Positions 1 to 11,519 of a DNA stretch of 64,000 nucleotides are shown here, one piece after another (position 1 is the first letter of the stretch; the number at the start of each line of letters is the position of its first letter). A program made the position numbers and the translations under genes. The stretch is from the NCBI GenBank assembly GCA_029964075.1, contig CM057145.1:2356001-2420000 (forward strand), given 5' to 3'. This DNA is from Patiria pectinifera (taxonomy: Eukaryota > Echinodermata > Asteroidea > Valvatida > Asterinidae). The notes below the pieces were generated by a model that was given only the letters and a program-made list of their open reading frames with translations, had not been told where the DNA came from and ran no database searches.

Positions 1-807
1 TTTTAGAAAAGGGATATTAAGTCCAAATTTCAGCCAAGGAAACTAATTCTGGTTAAAATAAGAGCATTTTGAAACTTCACTTTCAAAATTGAACACTTTA
101 CTATACGACAACAAAGAAATGTCTCCACAAAAATTAGGATACAAATTTGAGAATGTGTGTTTCTGGCAGTGGCTGCAATATGCGCCGCAGCACCTTGTAA
201 TGGGTCTCATATTTCTCATAAAGTTCATGTACCCGTCTTTAATAATAGACAAATTTCCAGCGCCTTGAGTACCTAATTGTTGGTAGATACGTGAGCTTTA
301 TAAGACTCCGGTGTTATTGTTATTATTATAAGTACACAGTGTTGTAGATCTTTTACATGTACATTGTATTGCTGTAAAACCCCCCAGGGGTTTTAAGGAT
401 AAATTGCACTCTCTATAGTTTCTAAATTCCGTGAATTCGGACGTACATGTCATCGGACACTTCGAGCTACTGACGGAAAAGTGAATGGGACACATCACTC
501 ATGTGACATCTAATGAATAGAAAGCAATTACAGACCAAACTAACCACGACCTTGTACATCATGCGGTCGGTCGTACACGTACAAAGAGAACTGGATTATA
601 TGGATTTGCCCTAATTAAGGTCATACTATTTAGCGCACAAAGTCACAAGAGTTATTGGTTCTGTGTGTGGTACGTTTTTGTGTCTGTATTTTGTTGACTA
701 ACATAGAAGACCAAATCGATGAGCAACTACAAGTCCATGAACGATTTTTTTGTTTTTCGCTGTACAGTTTCGGTTCAAGAATTCTAAGAATCCGGGTACT
801 GATGTAT
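1..807. other. Non-coding, nothing recognised
   Basis: I see no exon with plausible splice sites and no recognisable protein. The region holds only short ATT-type simple repeats near 310-326 and 809-826. Reading frames here are short and look random. Confidence 0.6.
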
Positions 808-983
808 GTTATTATTATTATTATCAATCATTTCTGGTAATGAAACCAACTAAAATCTGTGGAGAGAAGACAATGAGAAGAAGTTACAGTTTCAGAGGTA
901 CATATTGGCCCAGGCGGGTTTCGAACCCGGGTCACAGCAGTGGAAGGCGAGGAAAGTACCGCTACACCAACCTGACTGTTTGA
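808..983 (-). mobile_element. tRNA-derived SINE (family S1), internally shortened copy
   Basis: Read on the minus strand it begins AGTCAGGTTGGTGTAGCGG, has a B-box-like GGGTTCGAAACCC, and ends toward an ATT-rich tail. The same element recurs at 10749-11014, 15882-16160 and 46876-47170, all on the minus strand. This copy lacks much of the middle part seen in the others. Family assignment rests only on comparison inside this window. Confidence 0.75.
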
Positions 984-3128
984 GTGACGTTGCAGCAACA
1001 GTGTCAGAATCTAGCAAGGACATTTTAAGTAAAAGTGAAAAAGAAAGGTACAGTTAAGATCATGGAGGCATATGGCTACGCTGCACATTTTACCCACAAG
1101 CGTGAAAGACTTCTTTCCTCGAAAGTCATGTGTCATCTCTGCTGGAACCGACAAACGCGGAAGTTCCTTCATTAAATTGGCAATGTTGCGGATGTTGTTT
1201 GTGTGGCTTTGCCGCGCGTGGCATGTGACTCCACAAATTGTTCTTAACCGGAAGTCTATAGTAATGTATACCATTACCAATCGCCATACTAAGTCTTGTT
1301 CCTTATATCCTTTAGTGATTAAAGCAGTAGATAGTAATCTATCTGCACTTTCAGCCTAGGCGTGACCAACACATTTTACAAAGCACTTCAATTAACCTGA
1401 TATCTTCCTAAAAGGTTTAGATTTAATATTTTCAACTTTTTGTTCCCCGCGTATTTAATTTTGTTAATATGCTTCCTGATGAAGAGTTATTAAAGAGCTT
1501 ATTAGCCTATTTGAGGAATGGCAGACACAGAGGGCGCTAGTCGGTTTGGGTAAATACAATAGACTTTACTCAAATTAAACAGCACGCTCCAAATGAGTTT
1601 TACCATATCTGAAATGGCTAATACAGGCCTAGGCCTTTTACTTTCTGCAAAACCTGCAGCTGGTTTCAATAAAGTTGTTCCGTTCTGACTACAGCATTGT
1701 CCCAACTATAGACTTGAGACGGTCAAGTATAGTTGAGACACTCCCAATCGTCCCAACCAGGATATAGTTGCGATCATACTATTGAATCGTTCCCAGTGGC
1801 GTTTCCAGTCGGGGGTGGGGGCACTCCCCCCCCCCCCTAGATAATGTGCATGTATGCACACAAGTTGGGTTAATTTGTATGCACTAGGATCGTTTGGTAA
1901 ATTTGTGCATGGGAATGTAAAGCCTAAACCAAACAGCGCCCTCCTATATTGTGTTCACCATAAGGCCTACCCCCACAAGACATGCGCATACAATACGGAC
2001 TTGGACAAACCTTCCAATTTGAACAGCTGTGATTAGTTGAGATTGGGACTACAGACATGTATTAATATCATTGGTCCAAAATGGCCTTTTAATTAATCCC
2101 AGAACATCAATCGAGGCGAAAGGGCGCCCTCTTGTGATCCCACCTGTGTTTGGGGGAAACTATCACTTGTCCCAATCATACCAACCTCGTCCCCAGTGCT
2201 TACTTTATTTCCAACCGCGTTTCCAATAGTAAACCCTGGATAGGAAACTTTCTTCCTGTATCCTGATTGGATACCGCAATTGGCTAGTAATGGATTTTTA
2301 TCGCGTACTTGGTGCTATTATTCAAAACGTGCAGTACGTGTTTTCGCGATCATTCGTCCACGCCTTCTCGAAAATACTAATTTCCTTTCCAATTTGCTCA
2401 TATTAATATGAAATATGATACTGCATGTTGTCTCGATAAGATCGTAACAGTTTGATTTAAAAAAATCGTGTTTTCGTAACTCACGCCGTGCTCGCGCTGC
2501 TTCGAATTGACTCTGTTTTTACCCCAGACACCGCATACAAAAACAAACGCTAATGTGTAACGCATATCCAGGCACCAGACTGTTCCTCATTTGCATACGT
2601 GTGCAAAAATCTTGCACATGCAAATGATCCAATACCAGGGTGAGAGAGCAGGTAGTGGTGGGCGCGTACTGCTCGACACCCTGGGGACGAGGTTGCAATC
2701 ATACTGGCTGTAAAGTGTCAAATAATTACACAGGGCTAAAAAATAAAAAAAAAAATTAAAAAATCCAGAATGACAGACAAAAGACAACAATCGGAACACT
2801 TTGCATAATTGTTTTTCCCTTTTTTTTTTGCGTATTATACAAAACAGCTTAATATGTAACACTGACATACATTGTATGTAGTACATCCAGTTGAAACTAG
2901 TTCAACTGGTTTCAACTGCATGGTGCCAGCTTAACTGGAAAACGGCGACTGGTTTTGAGTGGTTTGAACTGGTTTTAACTAGCACAAGTGGCTTTGAATA
3001 AGTTAAACAAAAAAAGTTCAAACCAGTCACCAATTTCGAGTTGAACTGGAGTTTTCAATTCAAAATGAGGTAAATCAGAGATGTCTATCACTGTGAATCA
3101 CAAATCCATACACAAATCTAGTCACAAT
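984..3128. other. Non-coding, nothing recognised
   Basis: There is no recognisable exon. The region contains a C homopolymer near 1829-1839, scattered short A and T runs, and a stretch near 2880-3060 with loosely repeated AACTGGTTT words. It is unique sequence or decayed repeat. Confidence 0.55.
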
Positions 3129-3136
3129 ACAGTAGA

Positions 3137-3638
3137 CAGGGTGACCGTTTTAGCCGATTTTCGGCTAACTTTGACAAAATTTTTGTTAAAAAGCGAGTTT
3201 GACAGAAAATTTGACAGAATGAATTTTTTTGGCAGATTTCTGGCAGAATTCTGCAAAATTGTTATTTGACAGAAAAACAGCAAATTTGAACAAAAAAGTG
3301 TACATTTGTTTAAAAAAGCTTCAATCCTTTCAAACAAACCCTTGCATAATGGGACAGGTTGGCTGGTCTAGGTGCCAAGGTTCGCTCGGAAATGGACTTC
3401 GTCGTGGCAGGATCCGCATTTTGCCCAAAATTTACCAATTTCACATCTTTATGTGACTGGAATGTTTATTATGCAATTTGAACCTTAATTTATAAGGCAA
3501 TACTATCAATCTGCATGTGATTTGAAGTGTTTTTAGTGTATTCGAGTAATTCTGGGGAATTTGGCAGATTTTTGATAAATCTGACAGATTTTTGAGGTGC
3601 ATTTAGCAGAATTTGGCTCTGACCTTACGGTCACCCTG
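3137..3638. mobile_element. hAT-like non-autonomous element (502 bp)
   Basis: The ends are CAGGGTGACCGT and ACGGTCACCCTG, an inverted pair. They are flanked by the direct repeat ACAGTAGA at 3129-3136 and 3639-3646, an 8-bp target-site duplication. The inside is AT-rich with repeated GACAGA/GGCAGA words and encodes nothing recognisable. A related fragment (GACCGTTTTAGCCGATTTTCG) is at about 59187-59207. Confidence 0.8.
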
Positions 3639-3646
3639 ACAGTAGA

Positions 3647-5347
3647 TGAACAATAACAAACGGATGTCTTTGTCATACGTCAAAGCTCATGTTGAATAGG
3701 TAGTGTTTTGAATTGCAACTGGATGTTTTGCGTTGGACTTGCAGGGACTTGTGATTGACTCGACTACATCCCTGGAGGAAATGGTGCCAGCGATGGAGGC
3801 AAATCTGTGGTTACAGAGGAAATTCAATTGGTACAAAACTCAGCTGAATTTTCAATGGTGTAAAAACCCGGGGGAAGTGGGTTTTTTCCATCCCCCCTTT
3901 TTTGGGGAGGTGGGGTGGGGTGTTGGGGGGGGGGGGCCTATACTCCCCACACACTTTTTGACCGGGGGCATTCGCCATTGAATCATCCTCATGTTTGTGA
4001 TGAGAAAAAAAAATGCGGATTTTGAGATATTTTTCGAACATCCCAACTAAAAAAATGCATACTTTCAGTAGCACTGAAAAGTACAAAGGCTTTTAAAATG
4101 CGCCGTTTTGGTGTAAGCCGAGGCTACATATTGATATACACATCTATATCCTGAAGAGCGCCCCCATGTGGTGTAATTTCGGACAGGAAACTCGGTGTAA
4201 GTCGAAATCAAAATTTGTTTTTTTCCTTTCCTTTTTTAAAGCATGTTGTAATAAATCTGTGAATTTTCATTTGAATTCTTACGTCGACTGCTAACAGAAA
4301 ATAGTTCTGGTCCATCGCTGATTCCATACAAAAATGTAATACATCTATATAAATGTTTGTGTATTGTACTCTCACGGCGATTGTGATTATACGTTGAATA
4401 CAAAATACATATAATGAAATGACGTTAAACAGTAACTTTTTGGTTATGTAAGAGATATATACAAGGGTATAACGCCTGCTTTCGATTTAAAGAAAGCAGT
4501 AAATGATAGTGGAATCACTGGCAGTAAGACACACGAGTGTTTACTATGATACGTCGAAACAATAAACTGAAATAGTTTTTGAATAAGTGAATTAACAGGC
4601 TGAAAATAGCTTACTGATTGGAGTGAACAAACGTACATGTATACAAATCATATCAAGCTAGTACTATACGGCCTAACGTTTCGACACAATTAGTCTTTCT
4701 CCGACGGACGACAAAAAGAAAGAACGAAGCGTCAGGCCATCTAACTGTTTTGATTATGAAATATTTTTAGAAACTGTTTTGGGTCAGTCAAAAATGTGGG
4801 GGCCAATTTTCGTTGGTGTCCCTGTTACATGTGACATTAGATTGTGTACATTTAGAACACATCCTTTATGCTTCTACCTAAGAGTGATTATGTAATGCAA
4901 AGTACCTGCTAAACATTTTAAAATATGTTTTCAGTCAATTTCAATGATATTCCCATGTCAAAATTACACACAGGTCAGGTGAAACACGGACACCATTTAA
5001 AAATGTCACACTTTTTGACCCCAAATTTATAGAATGACCATTTCATACAGTTGCCGTATTGGTTGCCAATAAAGCGTAAGTCTGAATGTCCTGTTTAATA
5101 GTCTCTTCAACTCTCCCTTTCTCATCGTTGAGGGGGTACTTGTGCACGGAGCCAACAGAGGATACACACCGCGCTGCAGCAAAAAAAAGAGGCAATAATG
5201 TACAGCTGGCTGGCCTGAGTCGTACAAAGAGGATATCATCTTATTGCTTTTAAAAATATATATTTATATAACATTGACAAAAGTAAACAGTATGCAAGTA
5301 TTTTAAAAAATATGTACAAAGGCAGGACAGCAGTTGGAATACGTCGA
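3647..5347. other. 3' flank of the BRICHOS gene, nothing else recognised
   Basis: This lies downstream of the minus-strand gene ending at 5348 and should include its 3' UTR. I found no clear AATAAA-type signal close to the stop codon. It also holds a G homopolymer near 3920-3938. Open frames near 3733-4086 are random. Confidence 0.45.
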
Positions 5348-5671
5348 CTAGAAACGCCCACACTCGCACGGGCACGGATCGTCCGCGTCCGCGCACCAGC
5401 AACACTGAAAGTGAATACCGCCCCCTAGGGTCATCCCGTTCTCGTCCTCGTCGTCGGGGTCGCCTCGGGAGGGCGCGCTGCTGCGTCGGATTCTGTTGAT
5501 GAAGCTGACGTCATCGCTGTCGCCGACCTGTTGGGCCCAGAAGACTGGGAGGTCACGGCACGTGTCCATGATGGGACCGCCGATCTGGCTCAGCAGCGGC
5601 TCCGGTAGCTCCACGGGGAGAGTCACCCGCAGCTTCTCGGCGATAGGCATGGCCGAGTTGTGGCGGATGTC
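5348..5671 (-). CDS. BRICHOS gene exon 6: BRICHOS C-terminal half and secreted tail
   Basis: The acceptor is a T-rich tract ending GAATTGCAG, followed by GACATCCGC. The exon gives 107 residues and a TAG stop at 5350-5348. It carries the second BRICHOS cysteine in DTCRDLPVFW, the RIRR processing site, SRGDPDDEDENGM, and the terminal HFQCCWC...CECGRF. The order MT...CC..C resembles the start of mature chondromodulin. Confidence 0.88.
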   Translation of the reverse strand, partial: DIRHNSAMPIAEKLRVTLPVELPEPLLSQIGGPIMDTCRDLPVFWAQQVGDSDDVSFINRIRRSSAPSRGDPDDEDENGMTLGGGIHFQCCWCADADDPCPCECGRF

Positions 5672-8600
5672 CTGCAATTCAAAAACAGGGATAAGGTAAA
5701 ACAACAGTCCGTTCTTGTCTTGCAAATCTAGGAAAATCGGACCCGAGAATTTCCAACCCAGGCATTAGCTAGGAAGTAACCTAGCTACGGTAGGCTAGCA
5801 TCCCGTCCAGGAAAAATCACATTCTCAGTCATCATTTAATAAAAGCCCTGCCATCACTCTCTATTTTCTAAAGAGTGAAATTAGGGACTAGACGATTTAG
5901 AGTGAAAATCACCCTCATTTTCGATTGAAATAGTCTGAAAAATGAACCACTTCAGTCGAAGCTCGAGTGAAAATTTTACGATTAAAGAAATTTCACTCTA
6001 AAACGTTTAGTCCCTAGTTTCCGACTGTGCGAGTGAATCTTCACTCGAATGGAGTGAATTTTCACTCTTTGGAATTTAGAGAGCATGACGCAACTTCATG
6101 AAGTCACTCAAGTTTTCACTTATATTACGCCACTGAAACTGGAGATTAACGCCGGCCTGATGGACCATATTTGGCTTCGTCGTGACAGACTTTACTACTC
6201 ACTCACCGGCACTTCACTAATAACTGGCGTATATTCCCCTCTTGCTAGCTATACCACGCATACAAGAGCATAAGTGGAACGTCGCCTGTAAGTCATTGCC
6301 AGGAAAAACCCAATGTTATGGTTATCTTGTTGTTCAACACTCACCAAATTGTCGGTGTTTTCAAGTCTCGTCAGAAGGCATAACCCGCTCTCGTACAACA
6401 AGACAGCTCTGTAGCCCTATGGAACAGAAACAGAATCAAGTTTAATAATAAAGACCACAGCACGTCGCAAGCCAATGGTGTGCAGTTGCATTTTCCTACG
6501 CAGTCGACACATACCTAACGACTGATCGAAAAATAGACCGACGGACCAGGTCACAGACTACGACCAACTGAGACTTTCGGACCCAGCTTGACGAGGCAGC
6601 GTTTCTTTTGCGTGGACGGGTAAAGCAATTTATGAAACATTCAAAAGCTTCGGTTGGAAAATTATGTTTATTCATGAGAAAACATCAATGACGGCAACAC
6701 CATTGTTGCAACATTAGTATAGTTTAATTAAGGCGTTATAACGATACGATGTCGTCAAGCTGCCACGTAGCCTATTAGATAGTGATATGAGTTTTGGATT
6801 GAAAGATGCCTGTTTCGAATCCACTTTGCCCATTTTTCATTTACTATTTTACTTCTCCAAATTGATCGTTGGAATCGGCTGTAGACTGGTTCCCCGTCTC
6901 TCCGTCATCGACTCTGATTTAGAATGTACGAGCGGGAACCAATCTAGTTGAGCTGGTGTTTGGTCTTACCTGGTCCTCGTCTCGTATGATCGTGAAGAGT
7001 CTGCCGCCGCTTTTCCTGAGGACCGTCAGCTTCTGTGGTTTCATCCGCAGGTCAGTCTCGATCACCTCCACTCTGTCCTCCCCTTTCGTGAAGCCCAACG
7101 TGCAGGTATTCTAAAGGGGGAAAACACTATATTTGAGGGAAGATGTTGCTATAGCATCGTGACTATGGGCGTCGTACCTAGCTACATGACATGTTCAGAC
7201 TTCTGGCTTTTGACTAGCGCCCCTTGAACAAAAATGCCACACATGGGAACCACCAACATAGGGGCTGGATCACTGATCTCTATATAAAGACTGGATAGCG
7301 GATATGCATAAAACATTCACACAGCAGACTTTGCATATTGACCAATTCGCCCCCGGTCTCACCAAGATGGCCGCGTATAATACGAACGTTCTACGCGTAA
7401 ATACGCGCGCGTTGTATCAACAGTTAACGCGCATTTTGGTCACGTACACCTATTGTGATGTTCTAAAAGGGACACATTTCCGTAGTGATTATTATTTCAA
7501 AACGCCGAAAAAGTTATATTTGCGGCATTTTAGTAACCACGACGTTAGAAAAATTGTAGTTAACCTTGGTCAGTGGTGGTGGTCAAAATAAAAGTCAAGT
7601 GAACCGCGACGTTACAAAAGAAATCCTGCTGTCTATAAAAACGGCAACTTGTCAATTGTAGATCACCAGCCGGTCTCACCAATATGGCGTCAAATTCATT
7701 CATTGTGCGGCTCTTTATTAGCTATCCAGTCTTTATATAGAGATCAGTGGGCTGGATAGCTCAGTTGGTAGAGCACTGGAACGACAATCGGTTTTTTTTA
7801 GGGGGGAGGGAGGTAGGGGAGGGCTTACTTCTTTTTCCTACACATCTTAGGAGTGCAGATTGAGTGCGTCAATATTTTATCAAACTCATTATTTTGTTAT
7901 CGTTGACATTCAACTGTTACAGAAAACCTCAGTCAGGCTCCCTTCCCTCGACAGGCGAACTTACCAATGTGCAAAGCGTGTGGTAATACGAGACCGGGAC
8001 AGGGTACCGGACCACCGTGAATTCTTGTGGAGTGAGGAGCACAGGGCGAGCGTTGTCCCCGTCCATGGTGTGAGTGTCGACGGCGTACACAATGTTGTCC
8101 TACAGAGAAAAAGAGAACGCGTGAAACGTGTTAGGCGAATGATATAAAGATTTTCCTAACCATTAATTCATTTAAACCACAACATTCTACCCTTCTTCAA
8201 TCCTCCATAATCATCCAGGCGGTTTTGAAGGATTTTGGAGGATTGAGGCTGGATGGCCAAAAAAGGTGTGGGTTGATTTTGGGGGATACATTGTGTCGAG
8301 TTCGTAGACTGTGGTCCTTATTTATAATTATTTTCCGTCATGTATGAGCCTAGCCTTTCGCCAAGGCCATCGTGGCTTAGAGCGGCGGAGTTGCGAAGAC
8401 CCGAAGCGACTGGAGCAAAGATTAAGTCAGCACGCACGAGTGGCTTTGCCACTCGCATGTGTAGTCTCCATCTCCAGTCGCTTCGCGTCTTCGCCGCTTT
8501 GAATGCGGGCAAGTTAAGCCACGATGGCCTTGGTGGAAGGCTAGTATGAGCCCTGCATTATGCTCGATATCATCCGCACTGCTTCTGAATGTCATTGCCA

Positions 8601-9583
8601 CTGCCTCAACCCATTAACAGTGTTTGTTGGAGGATTTCGAAGGATTGAGGAAAATGTGGAGTAGTATTTAAATTTAAATATTTTTAAAGGACAAATTAGC
8701 GTGTTTTCGGTCTTGCCTCCACGCTCAGATTGACCTGCTTTCCGCATCTAAAAACTTTAAAAATACTCACCCCACTCGTTTCTGCATCTCCAGATCCCGA
8801 CCCAGATTCGTGATCGTTCCTCTCCCAGTCCGGATCACCCCTCGTGTCAGATGTCCCAAAGTCGTAAGCGGAACCGTGGGATTCCCCGGGGAAGGAGGAG
8901 GAGGACGATCCGAGCCACGACGTCATCTCACCCGACGTGCCTGATGATCTGTACGGAATCTCCGCGTAGTCCGAGTCATCCTGATCCTGATCCGTGTCAT
9001 CCTGATCCGTGTAACTGCCGGACCCATCCAAGTAACTACCCGAACCCGCCTCATCCCACACGTCGCTGGCGCTGGGCAAGCTGTCGTACGAGTCTGCGGA
9101 CGCGCTCGGATCCTGCTCGGACAAGACCGAATACGGCGCCGAGAAACTGTCCCACTCGGAGGAGTCGTGATGGCCGCCGGTAGGGGGCGCTGTTGGCGGG
9201 GTCTGCTTCACGCGCGGCCTGACCGTCGTCGTTTCTGATTGGGCAGGGCTCCGGTCGTTTCCGTCGATCAGGATGTCGCCCGCGCCCGTGGCCGCCTCAG
9301 GCACCTCGGTGATTGACTCCGTGACGTCAGCATGACCTTCGCCCCCAAGTGGCCAGAGCCCCCCGTCGTCGATTCTGTCGCCTGGGGAGGACGGCTTGGC
9401 GCTGTCGCTGTCGCCGTTGAACAACCCCACGAAATGACCGTCATGCGGCATGTGGTGGAAGGACAACCACAGCGCAATGGCGCCCAGGGTACCAGCGACA
9501 AGGATGAGGGTTGTCACGACAACAGCGCATGCGCAGATGACGGCTCTTTTGACCTCGGTTCGGCTTGCTCTGGACAGTGCAAC
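5348..9583 (-). CDS. Chondromodulin/tenomodulin-like BRICHOS type II membrane protein (exons 2-6)
   Basis: Five minus-strand exons (9583-8771, 8099-7965, 7110-6970, 6416-6345, 5671-5348), each bounded by AG/GT and all phase 0, encode 494 residues. With the first exon at 32829-32749 the protein is 521 aa. Domain order: short cytosolic tail; transmembrane segment about residues 41-69; acidic Ser/Gly/Asp stalk to about 300; BRICHOS about 381-462 with the family's two spaced cysteines (C403, C452) and the signature TCRDLPVFW, close to chondromodulin's LCGDLPIFW; RIRR at 474-477, a furin-type site; then an acidic linker with RGD (483-485) and a tail with six cysteines (CCWC...CPCEC). Vertebrate CNMD and TNMD share this order and a cysteine-rich, cleaved C-terminal peptide, but have about 320-335 residues; the extra length here is the stalk. 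Likely a membrane precursor releasing a small extracellular peptide. Family assignment is firm, function is inferred. Confidence 0.85.
5857..6083. mobile_element. Short inverted-repeat element (227 bp), copy 1
   Basis: It lies in the last intron of the BRICHOS gene. The ends CTCTCTA.TTTCTAAAGAGTG and its complement at the right edge form terminal inverted repeats, and the inside is rich in GTGAAA/TTTCACT words. A sister copy at 56800-57032 has a TA duplication, pointing to a Tc1/mariner-type origin. Confidence 0.75.
6345..6416 (-). CDS. BRICHOS gene exon 5: 24-codon micro-exon with first BRICHOS cysteine
   Basis: The acceptor is TTCTGTTTCTGTTCCATAG and the donor is TTG|GTGAGT. The 72 bases read GYRAVLLYESGLCLLTRLEN and four more residues, phase 0 at both ends. 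This matches the part of chondromodulin around GITGIRF...KCYIKAQ and supplies the cysteine that pairs with TCRDLPVFW. It is too short to stand out as an open reading frame. Without it the BRICHOS domain would lack one of its two cysteines. Confidence 0.85.
6970..7110 (-). CDS. BRICHOS gene exon 4
   Basis: The acceptor follows TTTTCCCCCTTTAG and the donor is CAG|GTAAGACC. The 47 codons run from NTCTLGF to TIIRDEDQ. They cover the strand region before BRICHOS and the start of the domain, where family members have an acidic DF-type motif. Phase 0 at both ends. Confidence 0.85.
7271..7749. mobile_element. hAT-like MITE (479 bp), copy 1
   Basis: The terminal inverted repeats start CACTGATCTCTATATAAAG and extend about 29 bases. 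They are flanked by the 8-bp duplication GGCTGGAT (7263-7270 and 7750-7757). A near-identical copy is at 47927-48401. It lies in an intron of the BRICHOS gene. The inside has no recognisable transposase. Confidence 0.9.
7750..7795 (+). mobile_element. tRNA-like SINE head, disrupted
   Basis: GGCTGGATAGCTCAGTTGGT and the following GAGCACTGGAACGACAATCGG match the 5' half of a tRNA, including an A box. Related, fuller copies are at 20484-20560 and 37732-37815. The hAT-like MITE to the left inserted in this head, duplicating GGCTGGAT. The 3' half is not recognisable after the T/G run at 7793-7830. Confidence 0.6.
7965..8099 (-). CDS. BRICHOS gene exon 3
   Basis: The acceptor follows CTCTTTTTCTCTGTAG and the donor is TTG|GTAAGTTCG. 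The 45 codons start DNIVYAVDTHTMDG and end HTLCTL, phase 0 at both ends. They form the membrane-distal linker before the BRICHOS region. I recognise no motif in this exon alone; splice sites and phase place it in the gene. Confidence 0.8.
8348..8549. repeat. Hairpin (inverted repeat)
   Basis: The left arm AGCCTAGCCTTTCGCCAAGG pairs with the right arm ending CCTTGGTGGAAGGCTAGT. Further inside, both arms carry a GAAGACGCGAAGCGACTGGA-like segment. The hairpin sits in the intron between the transmembrane exon and exon 3 and is probably a fold-back mobile element. Confidence 0.7.
8771..9583 (-). CDS. BRICHOS gene exon 2: transmembrane segment and acidic stalk
   Basis: The acceptor follows CTCTTACCAACAG and the donor is GGG|GTGAGTATT, giving 271 codons. 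It begins VALSRASRTEVKRAVICACA and runs into TTLILVAGTLGAIALWL, one membrane span with basic residues before it, as expected for a type II protein. The remainder is rich in Ser, Gly, Asp and Glu with repeated SGSG/DQDD/GSG words, a flexible stalk with many possible O-glycan or glycosaminoglycan sites. IDDGGLWP is shared with the paralogous exon at 36407-36883. The exon is GC-richer than its surroundings. Confidence 0.85.
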
Positions 9584-10023
9584 CTGTTGGTAAGAGAGGT
9601 GAAATTCTTGGATAAAAGGGAAACATGGAACTCTTTGAATATGAACCTTTACGAAAATAATGTGGACTCATTAGTAGGAGCCATCTTAGCGGGCAATGCC
9701 TGTGCACGAGTGAATCTTGTACAGCCATTGCTACTGAATTAAAATATTGCAAGATGCCGTCTAAGATGGCCGCTACACATAATGTCTACAGGGGAGCGCA
9801 ATTTGGAGATGGTAATGTATCGGGGTTTTTTTAATATCCAAAGCTTATACCCAAATCAAATGCGCCAAAAAAAATTCCCCACAGATCTCAAAAAGGCAGT
9901 TAAATTGCAATGCCGACATACCAATCAGATCAGTTCCAATTAAGTTGTATACTAGTGACGGGGAAAAAATCGTCAAAATCGTCTGTGGAAAGTTCAGTTT
10001 GAGAAGTAGCATTGAACTCATGG

Positions 10024-10305
10024 TCTAAGGGTAATTCTTTCTGCAGGTTATGGGTTCGAGACCAGCCTTTGAGTGGTGCATGTGCCCTTGAGCAAGGCAC
10101 TTTGTCACTCATTGCTTCTCTCCACTCCAAAGTACATGGGTACCTGTGAGGGTAGAGACACTTACTGTGATCATTGATTCAAACTGTCTTGCGCCGAAAT
10201 GGAATCATCGAGTTGTATACTCCCCAGGGAGCTGAGATTGTCTTTGGAACGTTTCAATGGCCCCATGATCAAGGGTAATAATAATAATGTAAAGCGCTTT
10301 GATCT
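10024..10305 (+). mobile_element. tRNA-derived SINE (family S2), copy 1
   Basis: It has a B-box-like GGGTTCGAGACC, then GAGCAAGGCACTTTGTCACTC and CTTCTCTCCACTCC, and ends TAAAGCGCTTTGAT. The same order is at 63033-63355. The 5' tRNA part is decayed. Confidence 0.75.
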
Positions 10306-10748
10306 ATAAGTACCATTAATATACCACTTGGCTGTTGTTTCATGTATTTGAAACTGAAAACACATGACAGGTCCAGGTCGATCCAGAAATAAAATATGAC
10401 ATGTCTGTTATGGCACACCGTACCCTCACTGAACCTTGACCTTGGTGATCTCATTTCACAGAGGGTCCCTATAGGCTTCACGTCTGACAAAGATGAATCT
10501 AATTTTCGAATTGAACCAAACAAACGCGTAAGTTATGACGGCTCGATTTATCACTTCTGGGTGGCCAGCCCTTGTGACGGACAACAGTAGGTCAAAGGTC
10601 ATTGCTAGTCTTGATTCCAGACCCTGGCCTTTGATGATACACGCGGTCACCGAAAAAAGAATGAACAATTGGTTTCATTGAAGAACTTGAAATGAACAAA
10701 TGCATGAAAAGCAAAATGAACTTTTTTCCCTTTAGAGGTTCCCTGGGG

Positions 10749-11014
10749 ACTTTATTTATTTATTTCTTATTTGAACTGGGTAGCCCATTCAGTGGAATCC
10801 ACTGATCTCCCATGGGTCCCAGTAAAGAGAAGACAATGTGAAGAAATTACAGTTTTAGAGGTGGGAGGAAAAGCCCAGAAGAGTATTTTGAGGAAAACCC
10901 ACGGAATCAGGTAGGGACTGAAAACCCAATCCACATATTGACCCAGGCGGGATTCGAACCCGGGTCACAGCGGTGGAAGGCGAGGAAAGTACCGCTATCG
11001 CCAACCTGACTCCC
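10749..11014 (-). mobile_element. tRNA-derived SINE (family S1)
   Basis: On the minus strand it starts AGTCAGGTTGGCGATAGCGG, has B box GGGTTCGAATCCC, and ends CAGTGGATTCCACTGAATGG before a TTTA-type tail. It is a nearly full copy. Confidence 0.85.
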
Positions 11015-11519
11015 CTTAAACGTTCGGCTCGCCCTGGATCCATACCGACGTGGATCAAGCCAAATGGATGAGAATGAATGAATTGATGCAGAATGATTGT
11101 AGGCAGCTTTGGCGTTCATATCCTTGACCCTAAACCAGCTAAAACCTCCATAAATTACATTGTATATGTAATATTCTCCATTAAAGGGGCACTGCGCCCT
11201 GAAATTCCCGAAAATTTCATGTTTTTGATTCTTTACTTATCATATCTCAAACATCTGGTTGAAAGGAAACCAACCTTTAATGTCTTACCGTTCCCGAGAA
11301 AAGACCAAAAAAAAACCCTGATTGTTTACATCGGACATGACGGAGAATGATACGTGTTTCCTGTCGTTTTCATTCAATGTACGATCCACGTTGTGTGTGT
11401 CTAGCATTACACACGTTCACAGCACAGTGCTCACGAATAGCGGTGACCAATCACCAACGCACAAAATGTGATTTCTTACACGTCCGCAAAAGGCGCTGTA
11501 GTCTCAGCTCAGGGGATAT

